Source: Paludibacteraceae bacterium (lineage in GTDB: Bacteria > Bacteroidota > Bacteroidia > Bacteroidales > Paludibacteraceae). From it: a stretch of DNA of 64,000 nt. A program made the position numbers and the translations under genes. Shown in pieces: positions 50,271 to 58,340 of the stretch. The stretch is taken from positions 35,662 to 99,661 of the forward strand of contig CAJOEJ010000003.1 in assembly GCA_905233375.1 (NCBI GenBank). The letters are read 5' to 3'. Position 1 is the stretch's first letter. Each line of letters starts with the position of its first letter. The notes beneath the pieces are model-generated. The model saw only the letters and a program-made list of their open reading frames with translations, did no database searches and was not told the origin of the DNA.

Positions 50271-50762
50271 TTATAACTCATCCGAATCCTCTTCTATCTC
50301 TCCTCCTATGTACCGCTTGAGTACGCGCGCGACGCCTGTTGTCCAATTGTTGATCGAGTCGTTGTCCATCTGAAGGCTGCTGATCATCTTCACTACCTGA
50401 TCCAACGGCATTCCGTATCGGAGCACTCCCGAGATGAGACGGGCGTAGTTCCAGAACTCCCGGTCGAACTTGTAGCTTAGTCCTTCTACGGTTGTTTTGA
50501 ATCCGCGGGTGTTGACAAACTGGAAGTCATAGCGTTTCTGTCCGTCCGGTTGAGCTACCTTGATGATCTTTCCTTTGGTGACGGATTTAGGCAAAGCGAT
50601 GCCCATTTCGTCATCCGCCAGACCGGTGAAAATCTCGTAGGGACGACCGTCTTTGAGTCCGACAAACGCAATCCATTTGTCTTTTTGATTCTGGAACCGG
50701 ACCACGTCGCATTCCAGTTCTGTAGGACGCTTTACCAGCGTTGGTGTTTCTTGAGTATCCAT
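50271..50762 (-). CDS. Stand-alone domain similar to the C-terminus of B12-dependent ribonucleotide reductase
   Basis: A 163-residue protein matching the C-terminal portion of class II ribonucleotide reductases (NrdJ): KWIAFVGLKDGRPYEIFTG, LPKSVTKGKIIKV, RYDFQFVNTRGFKTTVEGLS and NYARLISGVLRYGMPLDQVV. The catalytic barrel and the adenosylcobalamin-binding part are absent. It ends in an acidic tail, not the redox CxxC usually found at the NrdJ end. It may be a partner or regulator of a full reductase encoded elsewhere. It is 13 nt downstream of the thioesterase gene. Confidence 0.75.
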   Translation of the reverse strand: MDTQETPTLVKRPTELECDVVRFQNQKDKWIAFVGLKDGRPYEIFTGLADDEMGIALPKSVTKGKIIKVAQPDGQKRYDFQFVNTRGFKTTVEGLSYKFDREFWNYARLISGVLRYGMPLDQVVKMISSLQMDNDSINNWTTGVARVLKRYIGGEIEEDSDEL

Positions 50763-50775
50763 ATGCGTTAAAGGG

Positions 50776-51516
50776 TTATTGCATTAAAGCGTTAATGGTA
50801 ATTTTTGCGGAGCAGGAAGTCTCGCCGTTCGAGTTCTTGAGCTGGTACTGCACTCCTTCCTCCGTTACCAGATAATTGGTCATGAGCGTTTCGCCGAGCA
50901 TCGCTTCTTTGCTGTAATTGATGTCCAGCCGTACTGCCTTCCCGTAGTAGTCGGGCAGGTAGGCATCGGTCATTGCCTGCAAGTACCGGCAACTGTTGCA
51001 GTGCCCGTTATAATCGATATCCGAATAGACCACTTTATGCGGCACGCAGCCTGTCGGTTCGGGAATAGTGGTCATGCGTACGCGGGACATATCGATGATC
51101 TCGCCGTCAATGCAATTCTCAAACATAGGCATGTCAAATACATTTGCGATCTCCCGTTTGTTGAGATCCAATACCGCCCACACACTCTTGCACTGACCTA
51201 TGAGTCTCCATTCCGGTTCATCTTTGGAGCCTGAATATATTCTGAAATCACGTGTGCTGAGCATATGTGCATTGGACTCAATCCATGTCTCAAAACGCAC
51301 ATGGTCACAATGCGTCGGCATCTCATACATCTCCAGCGACAGGCGTGTTAGTATCCACGTCAGACCTATGGGGTGGAGCTGTGCGATGCCGAATCCCAAC
51401 TCGTCGGCTACACGCCCGGCAACCTCCAGGAGATAGTTCTCCAGGTTGAACAGGCGGAGTTTTTTGCGTCCGTCCACCTCCTGGTACTTGATATCATATT
51501 CGTAGGAATATTTCAT
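50776..51516 (-). CDS. Acyl-ACP thioesterase (FatA/FatB-like)
   Basis: A 246-residue double-hotdog protein: YEYDIKYQEVDGRKKLRLFNLENYLLEVAG, GLTWILTRLSLEMYEMP, then VVYSDIDYNGHCNSCRYLQAM with the D-x-N-x-H catalytic pattern. It releases fatty acids from ACP. The start MKYSYEYD lies 3-4 nt from the heptad array separating it from the S9 peptidase gene. Confidence 0.9.
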   Translation of the reverse strand: MKYSYEYDIKYQEVDGRKKLRLFNLENYLLEVAGRVADELGFGIAQLHPIGLTWILTRLSLEMYEMPTHCDHVRFETWIESNAHMLSTRDFRIYSGSKDEPEWRLIGQCKSVWAVLDLNKREIANVFDMPMFENCIDGEIIDMSRVRMTTIPEPTGCVPHKVVYSDIDYNGHCNSCRYLQAMTDAYLPDYYGKAVRLDINYSKEAMLGETLMTNYLVTEEGVQYQLKNSNGETSCSAKITINALMQ

Positions 51517-51519
51517 TAC

Positions 51520-51572
51520 TATCAACTTTCAACTAAACGACTTCTTTCAACTTTCCACTATCAACTATCAAC
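51520..51572. repeat. Degenerate 7-bp tandem array, family D
   Basis: Units TATCAAC, TTTCAAC and TTTCCAC with one break, filling the whole gap between the thioesterase start and the S9 peptidase stop (51573-51575). A short copy is inside the GT3 synthase gene at 38416-38436. Confidence 0.85.
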
Positions 51573-53693
51573 TCACTTGAGCCATCTGTCGAGCCATCCT
51601 CTGAACTCGCGTTGCCACAGAATACCATTCTGGGGTTTGAGTACCCAGTGGTTCTCATCGGGAAAGATGAGCAGTTCCGCCGGTACGCCTTGCATCTTGG
51701 CGGCATCAAAGGCTGCCATCGCCTGGTTTGCCAGGATACGGTAGTCTTTCTCGCCGTGGATACACAGGATAGGCGTGTCCCATTTGTCAACGAACTTATG
51801 CGGGCTGTTGGCAAAGGTGCGCTGGGCAATCTTGTTGTCCTTTTCCCAATACGCACCGCCCATATCCCAGTTGGCGAACCATTTTTCTTCCGTCTCCAGG
51901 TACTGCATCTCGAGATTGAAGATACCGTCATGGGCAATGAACGCTTTGAAGCGTTTGTTATGATGTCCTGCTATCCAATAGACGCTGAATCCGCCGAACG
52001 ATGCGCCGACGCACCCGAGGTGGTCTTTGTCCACGTACGGCTCTGTGCAGAACTCGTCGATGGCGGTGAAATAGTCGCGCATACACTGACCTCCGTAGTC
52101 ACCGCTTATCTCTTCGTTCCAAGCCTTGCTGAATCCCGGTAAACCGCGACGGTTAGGTGCAACGATGATATAATCGCCGGCGCTCATCATCATGAAGTTC
52201 CATCGGAAGGACCAGAACTGGCTCACCGGACTTTGCGGACCGCCTTCGCAGTAGAGGATGGTCGGGTATTTCTTAGTGGGGTCGAAATGCGGCGGATAGA
52301 TGATCCATGTCAGCATATCCTTGCCGTCCGTCGTTTTCTGCCAGCGCGGTACTACGGTCGAACGCTCGATTTGGTTGTAGATATTATCGTTCTCGCGGGT
52401 CAGTTGAGCCAAACTGAGGAAGCCGTTGGTGTCCTTGGATTCCTCGTTGAGGTCGATGCGATAGATTTCATTGGCTTGACGCATGGAGTGACCTAAGACA
52501 TAGACATGATGGTCGCATATATCGCCTAACCCGAGGTCATGCTGCCCGTTTGTGAGGCGTATGATTCTGCCGTCCATGTTCACGCGGTACAGGTCAACCG
52601 TTCCATGCCAGACGGCATTGAAGATCAAGGAACTGTCATTCAGCCATGCGTATTCATCCACGTTGCTGTCCAGGGTCTTGCTCAACCATCTTCTCTCGCC
52701 TGTCTCGAGGTGCAGCGCCATGAGGCGGTTCTCGTCGCTCTCGTAGCCGTCCCGCTCCATCGATTGCCATGTAATCCACTGGCCGTCAGGTGAATAAGCA
52801 GGGTTGGTGTCGTAGCCCTTGTTGTCCGCCGTGATGTTCTTATGCGTGCGCGTGCGAACATCATATAAATATATATCGCTGTTGGTGGAAACGGCGTACT
52901 CCAATCCTGTCTTCTTGCGGCAGGTATAGGCTATCTCCCCGTTGTTCGGGTTCCACGCCAACTGCTCCATTCCTCCGAAGGGCTTCATCGGACATTCGAA
53001 TGCGGTGCCTTCAAGGATATTGACTCCTTCACCGACTTTTGCGGTCTTGATGCGTTCGCCTTCCCCGTAATAGGTGATTTCGAGCGGGCACACGAAAGGC
53101 TGGGGAGCCGTCTCTATCCACTCGTCCCAATGCTTGTACATCAAATCCTCGTGCATGTGTCCCGTAGCTAACGGCAGGTCAGGATACTTGTCCGCGGTCG
53201 TAGGAACGGTTTTTACCTGCTTGACAAGAATGATCCGGTCGCGCATCGGGGAGAGTAGGAAACCCTCTATGTCTTCCGCTCCCTGTACCTCCACTTCCTC
53301 TTTGTCACGACGCAGATAGAGCTTACCGCCGCGCATGTACGCCAGCCAACCGCTCGAACCAAACCATGCGGGCTCGCTACCTACGAACTCGTCGAACACG
53401 TCCAACTCACCTTCTTTGCTGAACGGGTCGCAGATACGGATCCATGAGGTAGAGCGGTTCTCCTCCACGCTGTAATAACTGACGGTATAAGCGACCCATC
53501 CGGTTTCGATGTCACTCTTTACGCTACCGATGCGTCCCATCGCCCACAACGCCTCCGGTGTCAGGCGTCCGCCTTCAATCGTGATTTGGGGTTTGGTAAC
53601 AGGTGCTTTACTTGCTTCTTCGCTTTTCTGCTCACTGCACGATACCCCGACTAAGGTCATCATTGCCATAATAAGAATATTCCAGTTCTTCAT
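51573..53693 (-). CDS. S9-family prolyl oligopeptidase-like lipoprotein
   Basis: A 706-residue serine peptidase with lipobox LVGVSC, an N-terminal beta-propeller (WD40/PD40-like repeats such as HKNITADNKGYDTNPAYSPD) and a C-terminal alpha/beta-hydrolase domain. The nucleophile is in GCVGASFGGFS, the Asp is in ILCIHGEKDYRI and the His is in FPDENHWVL. It degrades peptides in the periplasm or at the surface. The start MKNWNILIM follows a promoter (TTTGCATATGTC and TACTTTTG on this strand, 53726-53757). Confidence 0.92.
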   Translation of the reverse strand: MKNWNILIMAMMTLVGVSCSEQKSEEASKAPVTKPQITIEGGRLTPEALWAMGRIGSVKSDIETGWVAYTVSYYSVEENRSTSWIRICDPFSKEGELDVFDEFVGSEPAWFGSSGWLAYMRGGKLYLRRDKEEVEVQGAEDIEGFLLSPMRDRIILVKQVKTVPTTADKYPDLPLATGHMHEDLMYKHWDEWIETAPQPFVCPLEITYYGEGERIKTAKVGEGVNILEGTAFECPMKPFGGMEQLAWNPNNGEIAYTCRKKTGLEYAVSTNSDIYLYDVRTRTHKNITADNKGYDTNPAYSPDGQWITWQSMERDGYESDENRLMALHLETGERRWLSKTLDSNVDEYAWLNDSSLIFNAVWHGTVDLYRVNMDGRIIRLTNGQHDLGLGDICDHHVYVLGHSMRQANEIYRIDLNEESKDTNGFLSLAQLTRENDNIYNQIERSTVVPRWQKTTDGKDMLTWIIYPPHFDPTKKYPTILYCEGGPQSPVSQFWSFRWNFMMMSAGDYIIVAPNRRGLPGFSKAWNEEISGDYGGQCMRDYFTAIDEFCTEPYVDKDHLGCVGASFGGFSVYWIAGHHNKRFKAFIAHDGIFNLEMQYLETEEKWFANWDMGGAYWEKDNKIAQRTFANSPHKFVDKWDTPILCIHGEKDYRILANQAMAAFDAAKMQGVPAELLIFPDENHWVLKPQNGILWQREFRGWLDRWLK

Positions 53694-53699
53694 CCTTGA

Positions 53700-53874
53700 A
53701 TTGATTTTTACAAACTTTTGCGGTGCAAAAGTACAAAAAAAAAATGACATATGCAAATAAATCTGCCAAATACCCAAAATATACCTTAAAAATGCAATGA
53801 AATTTGCGTATTTGGAAAAAAAGCAGTACCTTTGTAGCCGATTTGGATTTGTTCAACAGGTATCGGGACAAGCA
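53700..53874. promoter_or_regulatory. Divergent promoters: S9 peptidase and TIR-LRR operon
   Basis: Rightward, TTTGCGTATTTGG (53803) and TACCTTTG (53827-53834) give a leader of about 35 nt to the TIR gene. Leftward, the peptidase -7 element is at 53726-53733 (minus strand). The two transcripts diverge with no other open gene between them. Confidence 0.75.
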
Positions 53875-55398
53875 GTGAAAAAGATTTTTATTTCATATAA
53901 GCGAGGCGACCAGGAAAAAGTCTTTCTTTTAAAAGACCGCATTGAACGCGAGACAGGCGAGGAATGCTGGATAGATACCGAAGGTATCGAGAGCGACAAG
54001 CAGTTTATATCGGTCATCATCCGGGCGATTAACGAAGCGTCGGTCTTCCTGTTCATGTATTCCCGCCGCCATTCGGAGATAGAGGATTTTGACCGGGATT
54101 GGACGGTGCGTGAGATCAATTTTGCGGAGAAGAAGCGGAAACGTATCGTCTTTATCAATCTGGACAATTCGGAGTTAGCTGATTATTTCGAGATGATGTT
54201 CGGTACCCGTCAACAGATTGATGCCAACAAACCAGCCGCGGTCAACCAGTTCATCAAGGATATGAAGAAATGGCTGGGAGTAACGGAACCTGCGAAGCAT
54301 GCCGAAACTCCGATGCCTGCTGAAACTCCGAAGCCTGCTGAAACTCCGAAACCCGCGGAAACGCCGAAGCCTGAACCTCCGAAACCGGTTGGTATGACGG
54401 ATTCCGGTAAAGAGACGCACGATGCTCCCCGCGGAGGACAGAAACCGGGGGATGACGAATCTCTTTCCGACTATTTGAAATTGATCTCTGAACTCAGTGA
54501 GAACGCGGAAACTTTGCCGCACTCGCAAGGAGGATTGTATTATATCTGCAAAAAGACCAGCACTTTGCGTGTCGCATATGTGATCCGCAAATCCAGTGAA
54601 GCGCCGGATCATATCGTCGTTCCGGCTACCGTACGCAAATTTAATGAGGACTATATGGTGGTGGGTACGCAGGCGCATTGCTTTGAGAATGACGTGAAGG
54701 TACAATCCATTACCTTCTCCGAGGGATTCGTGGAGATCGGTGACGGTTCATTCAAGGGGTGTAAGAACCTGTCGAATGTTGTTTTCCCTTCGACACTGAG
54801 GAGTATAGGGGAGAATGCTTTTGCGGAGTGTCTGAAACTGCTGAAGGTTCAACTTCCCAAACAAACCGTGATCCGTCCGAGTTCGTTCCCTTCGACGTGT
54901 GTCGTACGCCCGGGCGTGTCAAAACTATCCGCTGAGTCCAAGAAGAATTTAGAGGAAATGATTTCCTCTATGCAGTTGACGGTGATAGATACTTTGCCAC
55001 ACTATCAGGGCGGATTGTATTATATGTGCGAGAAGACCACTGTTTTGAACAGGGCGTTCGTGATCCGCAAGTCCAGCGAAGCATCGAAAATGATCACTAT
55101 TCCTGCAACGGTACGTAAATTCGAGCAGGATTACAGAGTCGTCGGCACGCGGGAGAAGTGTTTTGAGAATGATGTACAGATACAATCCGTCACTTTTCCG
55201 GAGGGGATGATTGAAATAGGCGACTATTCGTTCAAGGGCTGTAAGAACCTGTCGAATGTTGTTTTCCCCTCCACGCTGAAGAGAATCGGCGAGGGGGCTT
55301 TTGCCGGATGTGGCAAACTGATATCGGTGCGTATTCCCAGGGGAACACAACTGCCCCCGAATGCGTTCCCCGTTGCTTGTATAGTCAATATTTTTTAA
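53875..55398 (+). CDS. TIR-domain protein with BspA-type leucine-rich repeats
   Basis: A 507-residue protein. Residues 1-140 are a TIR domain: KKIFISYKRGDQEK (box 1), CWIDTEGIES (BB loop) and the W76-TVR-E80 motif whose Glu matches the catalytic residue of TIR NADases. Residues ~141-200 are a Pro-rich linker with four 18-bp repeats (AETPKP, 54301-54372). Residues ~210-507 are two 160-residue modules, a 480-bp tandem duplication. Each has a GGLYYICKK-type beta part followed by LRR_5 repeats (VQSITFSEGFVEIGDGSFKG, NLSNVVFPSTL). No signal peptide is seen. The start is a GTG because the upstream ATG frame overlaps the promoter. It is followed after 12 nt by an ion channel gene, so the two probably act together, with LRRs sensing, TIR signalling and the channel as a possible effector. 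Confidence 0.88.
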   Translation: MKKIFISYKRGDQEKVFLLKDRIERETGEECWIDTEGIESDKQFISVIIRAINEASVFLFMYSRRHSEIEDFDRDWTVREINFAEKKRKRIVFINLDNSELADYFEMMFGTRQQIDANKPAAVNQFIKDMKKWLGVTEPAKHAETPMPAETPKPAETPKPAETPKPEPPKPVGMTDSGKETHDAPRGGQKPGDDESLSDYLKLISELSENAETLPHSQGGLYYICKKTSTLRVAYVIRKSSEAPDHIVVPATVRKFNEDYMVVGTQAHCFENDVKVQSITFSEGFVEIGDGSFKGCKNLSNVVFPSTLRSIGENAFAECLKLLKVQLPKQTVIRPSSFPSTCVVRPGVSKLSAESKKNLEEMISSMQLTVIDTLPHYQGGLYYMCEKTTVLNRAFVIRKSSEASKMITIPATVRKFEQDYRVVGTREKCFENDVQIQSVTFPEGMIEIGDYSFKGCKNLSNVVFPSTLKRIGEGAFAGCGKLISVRIPRGTQLPPNAFPVACIVNIF

Positions 55399-55410
55399 CG
55401 AGATAGCTTT

Positions 55411-56208
55411 ATGTGGAGGATTTTACGCCGTATTTTTCTGAATGACAAGTTCATTCTGTCCGTTATTCTGCTTAACTCCGTACTGATTTATCTGCAGGTA
55501 TCCGGGATCGGGAATCTTACGCTGGATATATTGGACACGACCTGCACGCTCATTTTCCTGATGGAAATGCTGGTCAAGCACCGCGAGTATGGTTATAAAG
55601 GGTATTGGAGCGACGGATGGAACCGTCTGGACGGTCTGTTGGTGATATTGTCGCTGCCTTCCATTGCGGCGCTGTTTGTGCCCAATGACATGGAGCATTT
55701 GTCCATCCTGCTCATTTTCCGATTGCTGCGTGTGCTGCGGTTCTTCCGTGTGCTGCATTTCTTCCCGAACTTTACGAAAGTGGTTCTGGGTTTCAAGCGC
55801 GCCATGCGGGATTCCTATGCCATTCTGCTCAGTTTCTTTGTGATCATCGTCATATTCGGCTTGCTGAACTGCAGTTTGTTTGCCGATGCTGACCCGGTGC
55901 ATTTCGGTACTCCGTTGAAGTCTATCTATGCGGTCTTTCAGATTTGTACGGTAGAGGGATGGTACGAGATACCGGATGTGATAGCGGATTTCTACGGCAG
56001 TACTACGGTTGTTGCGGAGTGTGTACGTATCTATTTCTGCGCGCTGCTTATATTAGGCGGAATCATCGGCATGTCGTTTATCAACTCCATTTTTGTGGAT
56101 GCTATGATGTCGGACAACAGTGACGACGTGGTGGATCATCTGAACGAGATGAAAAAGAGTATCGATGAGCTGAAAGAGCAGATCGAAGCGTTGCAGAAGA
56201 AATCTTAG
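55411..56208 (+). CDS. Voltage-gated-type cation channel (six-helix, NaChBac-like)
   Basis: A 265-residue membrane protein with six predicted helices. The S4-like segment IFRLLRVLRFFRVLHFF has Arg at every third position. The pore is VFQICTVEGWYEI, matching the T-x-E-x-W filter of bacterial sodium channels and more closely the TMEGW-type wording of calcium-channel repeat I. The last ~35 residues (DDVVDHLNEMKKSIDELKEQ) predict a coiled coil for tetramer assembly, as in NaChBac. It would conduct Na+ or Ca2+. It is in an operon with the TIR-LRR gene and ends convergently with queE, overlapping by 4 nt. Confidence 0.88.
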   Translation: MWRILRRIFLNDKFILSVILLNSVLIYLQVSGIGNLTLDILDTTCTLIFLMEMLVKHREYGYKGYWSDGWNRLDGLLVILSLPSIAALFVPNDMEHLSILLIFRLLRVLRFFRVLHFFPNFTKVVLGFKRAMRDSYAILLSFFVIIVIFGLLNCSLFADADPVHFGTPLKSIYAVFQICTVEGWYEIPDVIADFYGSTTVVAECVRIYFCALLILGGIIGMSFINSIFVDAMMSDNSDDVVDHLNEMKKSIDELKEQIEALQKKS

Positions 56209-56855
56209 CGAAGTCCTACAATCTTATGCAATTGTACGCTCAGCCGCCAGAAGGGGTGAGCGAGAATATATCGGACGGTATCGTCGAGGTTGTCGTTCCG
56301 GTCGTCTTCCCATTCGTCCACGGCATGCTCAATGAGCCATTCGCCGGTATAGCGGAGGGGTTGCAGTAGCCAATGATCGGCTTCCAGTTGTTCGCGCCAA
56401 ATCTCCGGGTCGTAGGTACCGGTGAAGACCACTTTCACTTCATTCACACGATGAAGTGAAAGTTTGGTAATAGGTAATAGGTAATTGGTAATTGAACTCT
56501 CCTTCGGCGAGCAGGTGATCCAGTCGATGCCGTCTGGCAGAGGGCGTGTGCCGTTTGTCTCGATGCAGATATAGAACCCTGCGTCATGGAGGGCGTCAAT
56601 GAGCGGTGTGTCCACCTGGAGAGAGGGTTCGCCTCCTGTAAGGACGACCATCTTACGGCGCTCGTTGGGTATGTCGTACAGGTTGAGCGCCTCGTTCACA
56701 ATCTCTTCCGCGGTCATGGAGGTAAAGTCCGCGAACTCGGTATCACACCACGGGCAGCGGAGGTTACAGCCGCTGAAACGCACAAACACAGCGGGAATAC
56801 CACTGTGCGCACCTTCGCCCTGAAGCGTATAGAATATTTCGTTAACGCGATACAC
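56205..56855 (-). CDS. queE: 7-carboxy-7-deazaguanine synthase
   Basis: A 216-residue radical SAM enzyme that forms the 7-deazaguanine ring. The FeS motif is CNLRCPWCDTEF (C-x3-C-x2-C), with VYRVNEIFYTLQGEGAHSG before it and VVLTGGEPSLQ after. The start is a GTG overlapping the queD stop codon by one base, which fixes it. Four GTAATWG heptads (56467-56494) encode ITNYLLPITKL in the second half. Confidence 0.93.
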   Translation of the reverse strand: MYRVNEIFYTLQGEGAHSGIPAVFVRFSGCNLRCPWCDTEFADFTSMTAEEIVNEALNLYDIPNERRKMVVLTGGEPSLQVDTPLIDALHDAGFYICIETNGTRPLPDGIDWITCSPKESSITNYLLPITKLSLHRVNEVKVVFTGTYDPEIWREQLEADHWLLQPLRYTGEWLIEHAVDEWEDDRNDNLDDTVRYILAHPFWRLSVQLHKIVGLR

Positions 56856-57187
56856 TAATCTCTTTCGTAGATGGCTACATTGCCTTCTGATTCCTGCACG
56901 GACACTTTGTAGCAATTCTCCACGTGGTCGCAGATCCACTTGGCGATATTCTCCGCGGAGGGGTTGACATCCAGAATCTCGTTGATGTATTTGTGGTCAA
57001 AGGTGTCTTTGACGACTTTTTTGATGTGGGTGAAGTCCGTGACCATTCCGTCGCGGTTCAGTTCCTTGGCACGGCAATAGACCACGATGATCCAGTTGTG
57101 ACCATGCAGGTGTTCGCATTTGCTTTCATAAGAAAGCATCAAATTATGCGCAGCGGATATTTCGATAGTTTTTTGAACGTAGTACAT
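56855..57187 (-). CDS. queD: 6-carboxytetrahydropterin synthase
   Basis: A 110-residue T-fold enzyme. Zinc His residues are in EISAAHNL and CEHLHGHNW, with the catalytic Cys in ESKCEH; VTDFTHIKKVV and LDVNPSAENIAKWI complete the family pattern. It acts after GTP cyclohydrolase in preQ0 synthesis. The start is 1 nt after the queC stop; an ATG 12 nt upstream inside queC is also possible. Confidence 0.94.
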   Translation of the reverse strand: MYYVQKTIEISAAHNLMLSYESKCEHLHGHNWIIVVYCRAKELNRDGMVTDFTHIKKVVKDTFDHKYINEILDVNPSAENIAKWICDHVENCYKVSVQESEGNVAIYERD

Positions 57188-57188
57188 A

Positions 57189-57842
57189 TTAATTTTCATA
57201 AATGGTGTGATCTTCGATGCCGGCTTGTGCGAGGGCTTCTTTGCGTTCGCGGCAGGTACCGCACACGCCGCAATGATGCTCTCCTCCTTTGTAGCAGCTC
57301 CAGGTCTCCGCGTAGTCGAGGTTGAGGTCTTTGCCTTTGGATGCAATCTCGGCTTTGGTGATATGCGTATAGGGCGTCAGGAGTTGTACGCCGTTCCATG
57401 TACCGAAATGAATGGCGTTGTTCATTGCTTCGACGAACTCAGGCCGGCAATCCGGGTAGATAGTGTGGTCTCCGGCATGATTCGCCAGCATGACGTATTG
57501 GAACTTATTATTCTCGGCGATCCCTGCGGCGATAGAGAGCATAATACCGTTGCGGAAAGGAACGACGGTTGATTTCATGTTTTCCTCGTCGTAGTTGCCT
57601 TCGGGTATCGCGTCCGCTCCTTCCAGCAGGGACGACTTGAAAAACTGCTTGATGAAGGGAAGCCGGATGACCATATGGGGAATACCGAGTCGTTCGCAAT
57701 GCAGTTTGGCAAAGTCCAGTTCACGGTCGTTGTGGTTCGAACCGTAGTGGAACGACAACGCCATTCCGATACGGTACTGATACTCATAGAGCATGGTGGT
57801 GGAGTCTAATCCTCCCGAAAGAACAATCAAACTATCTTTCAT
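57189..57842 (-). CDS. queC: 7-cyano-7-deazaguanine (preQ0) synthase
   Basis: A 217-residue ATP-dependent enzyme that turns the carboxylate to the nitrile. The PP-loop is VLSGGLDSTT, and zinc Cys residues are in WSCYKGGEHHCGVCGTCRER. The length is normal. It is preceded by an ACGATTT-type heptad array (57847-57879) overlapping the end of queF. Confidence 0.95.
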   Translation of the reverse strand: MKDSLIVLSGGLDSTTMLYEYQYRIGMALSFHYGSNHNDRELDFAKLHCERLGIPHMVIRLPFIKQFFKSSLLEGADAIPEGNYDEENMKSTVVPFRNGIMLSIAAGIAENNKFQYVMLANHAGDHTIYPDCRPEFVEAMNNAIHFGTWNGVQLLTPYTHITKAEIASKGKDLNLDYAETWSCYKGGEHHCGVCGTCRERKEALAQAGIEDHTIYEN

Positions 57843-57858
57843 ATTGACGATTTACGAT

Positions 57859-58338
57859 TTAACGATTAGCGGACGATTGTTTTAATTGTTCGATTAACCG
57901 CTGCTTTTTGAGTTCCTGATGCTCTTCGTCGGCGTAGTTGGCGAAAGGATATATGCTGATACCGCCGCGAGGCATGAAATAACCCGTTACTTCGAGGTAT
58001 TTGGGATCCATCAGGCTGACGAGATCCTTCATGATGATGTTGACACAATCCTCATGAAAGTCTCCGTGATTGCGGAAGGAGAAGAGGTACAGTTTCAGCG
58101 ATTTGCTCTCCACCATCCGCTCCCGGGGGATGTAACTGATATAAATATGTCCGAAGTCAGGCTGCCCGGTCTTGGGGCAGAGTGTCGTGAACTCGGGACA
58201 GTTGAAGGTCACAAGATACTCGTTCTCCGGGTGTTTGTTGGGGAAGGTCTCCAACACCTCCGGATTATAATTGTCGCTATATTGGACGTGCCGGTTTCCC
58301 AAAAGCGTCACGCCCTCCAATTCATTTTCCGTACGCAT
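57859..58338 (-). CDS. queF: NADPH-dependent 7-cyano-7-deazaguanine reductase
   Basis: A 159-residue type I QueF. The nucleophilic Cys is in [16 protein letters not shown], and the conserved Glu and His are in [10 protein letters not shown]. It reduces preQ0 to preQ1, so the whole preQ1 route from carboxytetrahydropterin is present except GTP cyclohydrolase. It starts only 2 nt after the stop of the giant Ig-like surface protein gene. Confidence 0.95.
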   Translation of the reverse strand: MRTENELEGVTLLGNRHVQYSDNYNPEVLETFPNKHPENEYLVTFNCPEFTTLCPKTGQPDFGHIYISYIPRERMVESKSLKLYLFSFRNHGDFHEDCVNIIMKDLVSLMDPKYLEVTGYFMPRGGISIYPFANYADEEHQELKKQRLIEQLKQSSANR

Positions 58339-58340
58339 GG

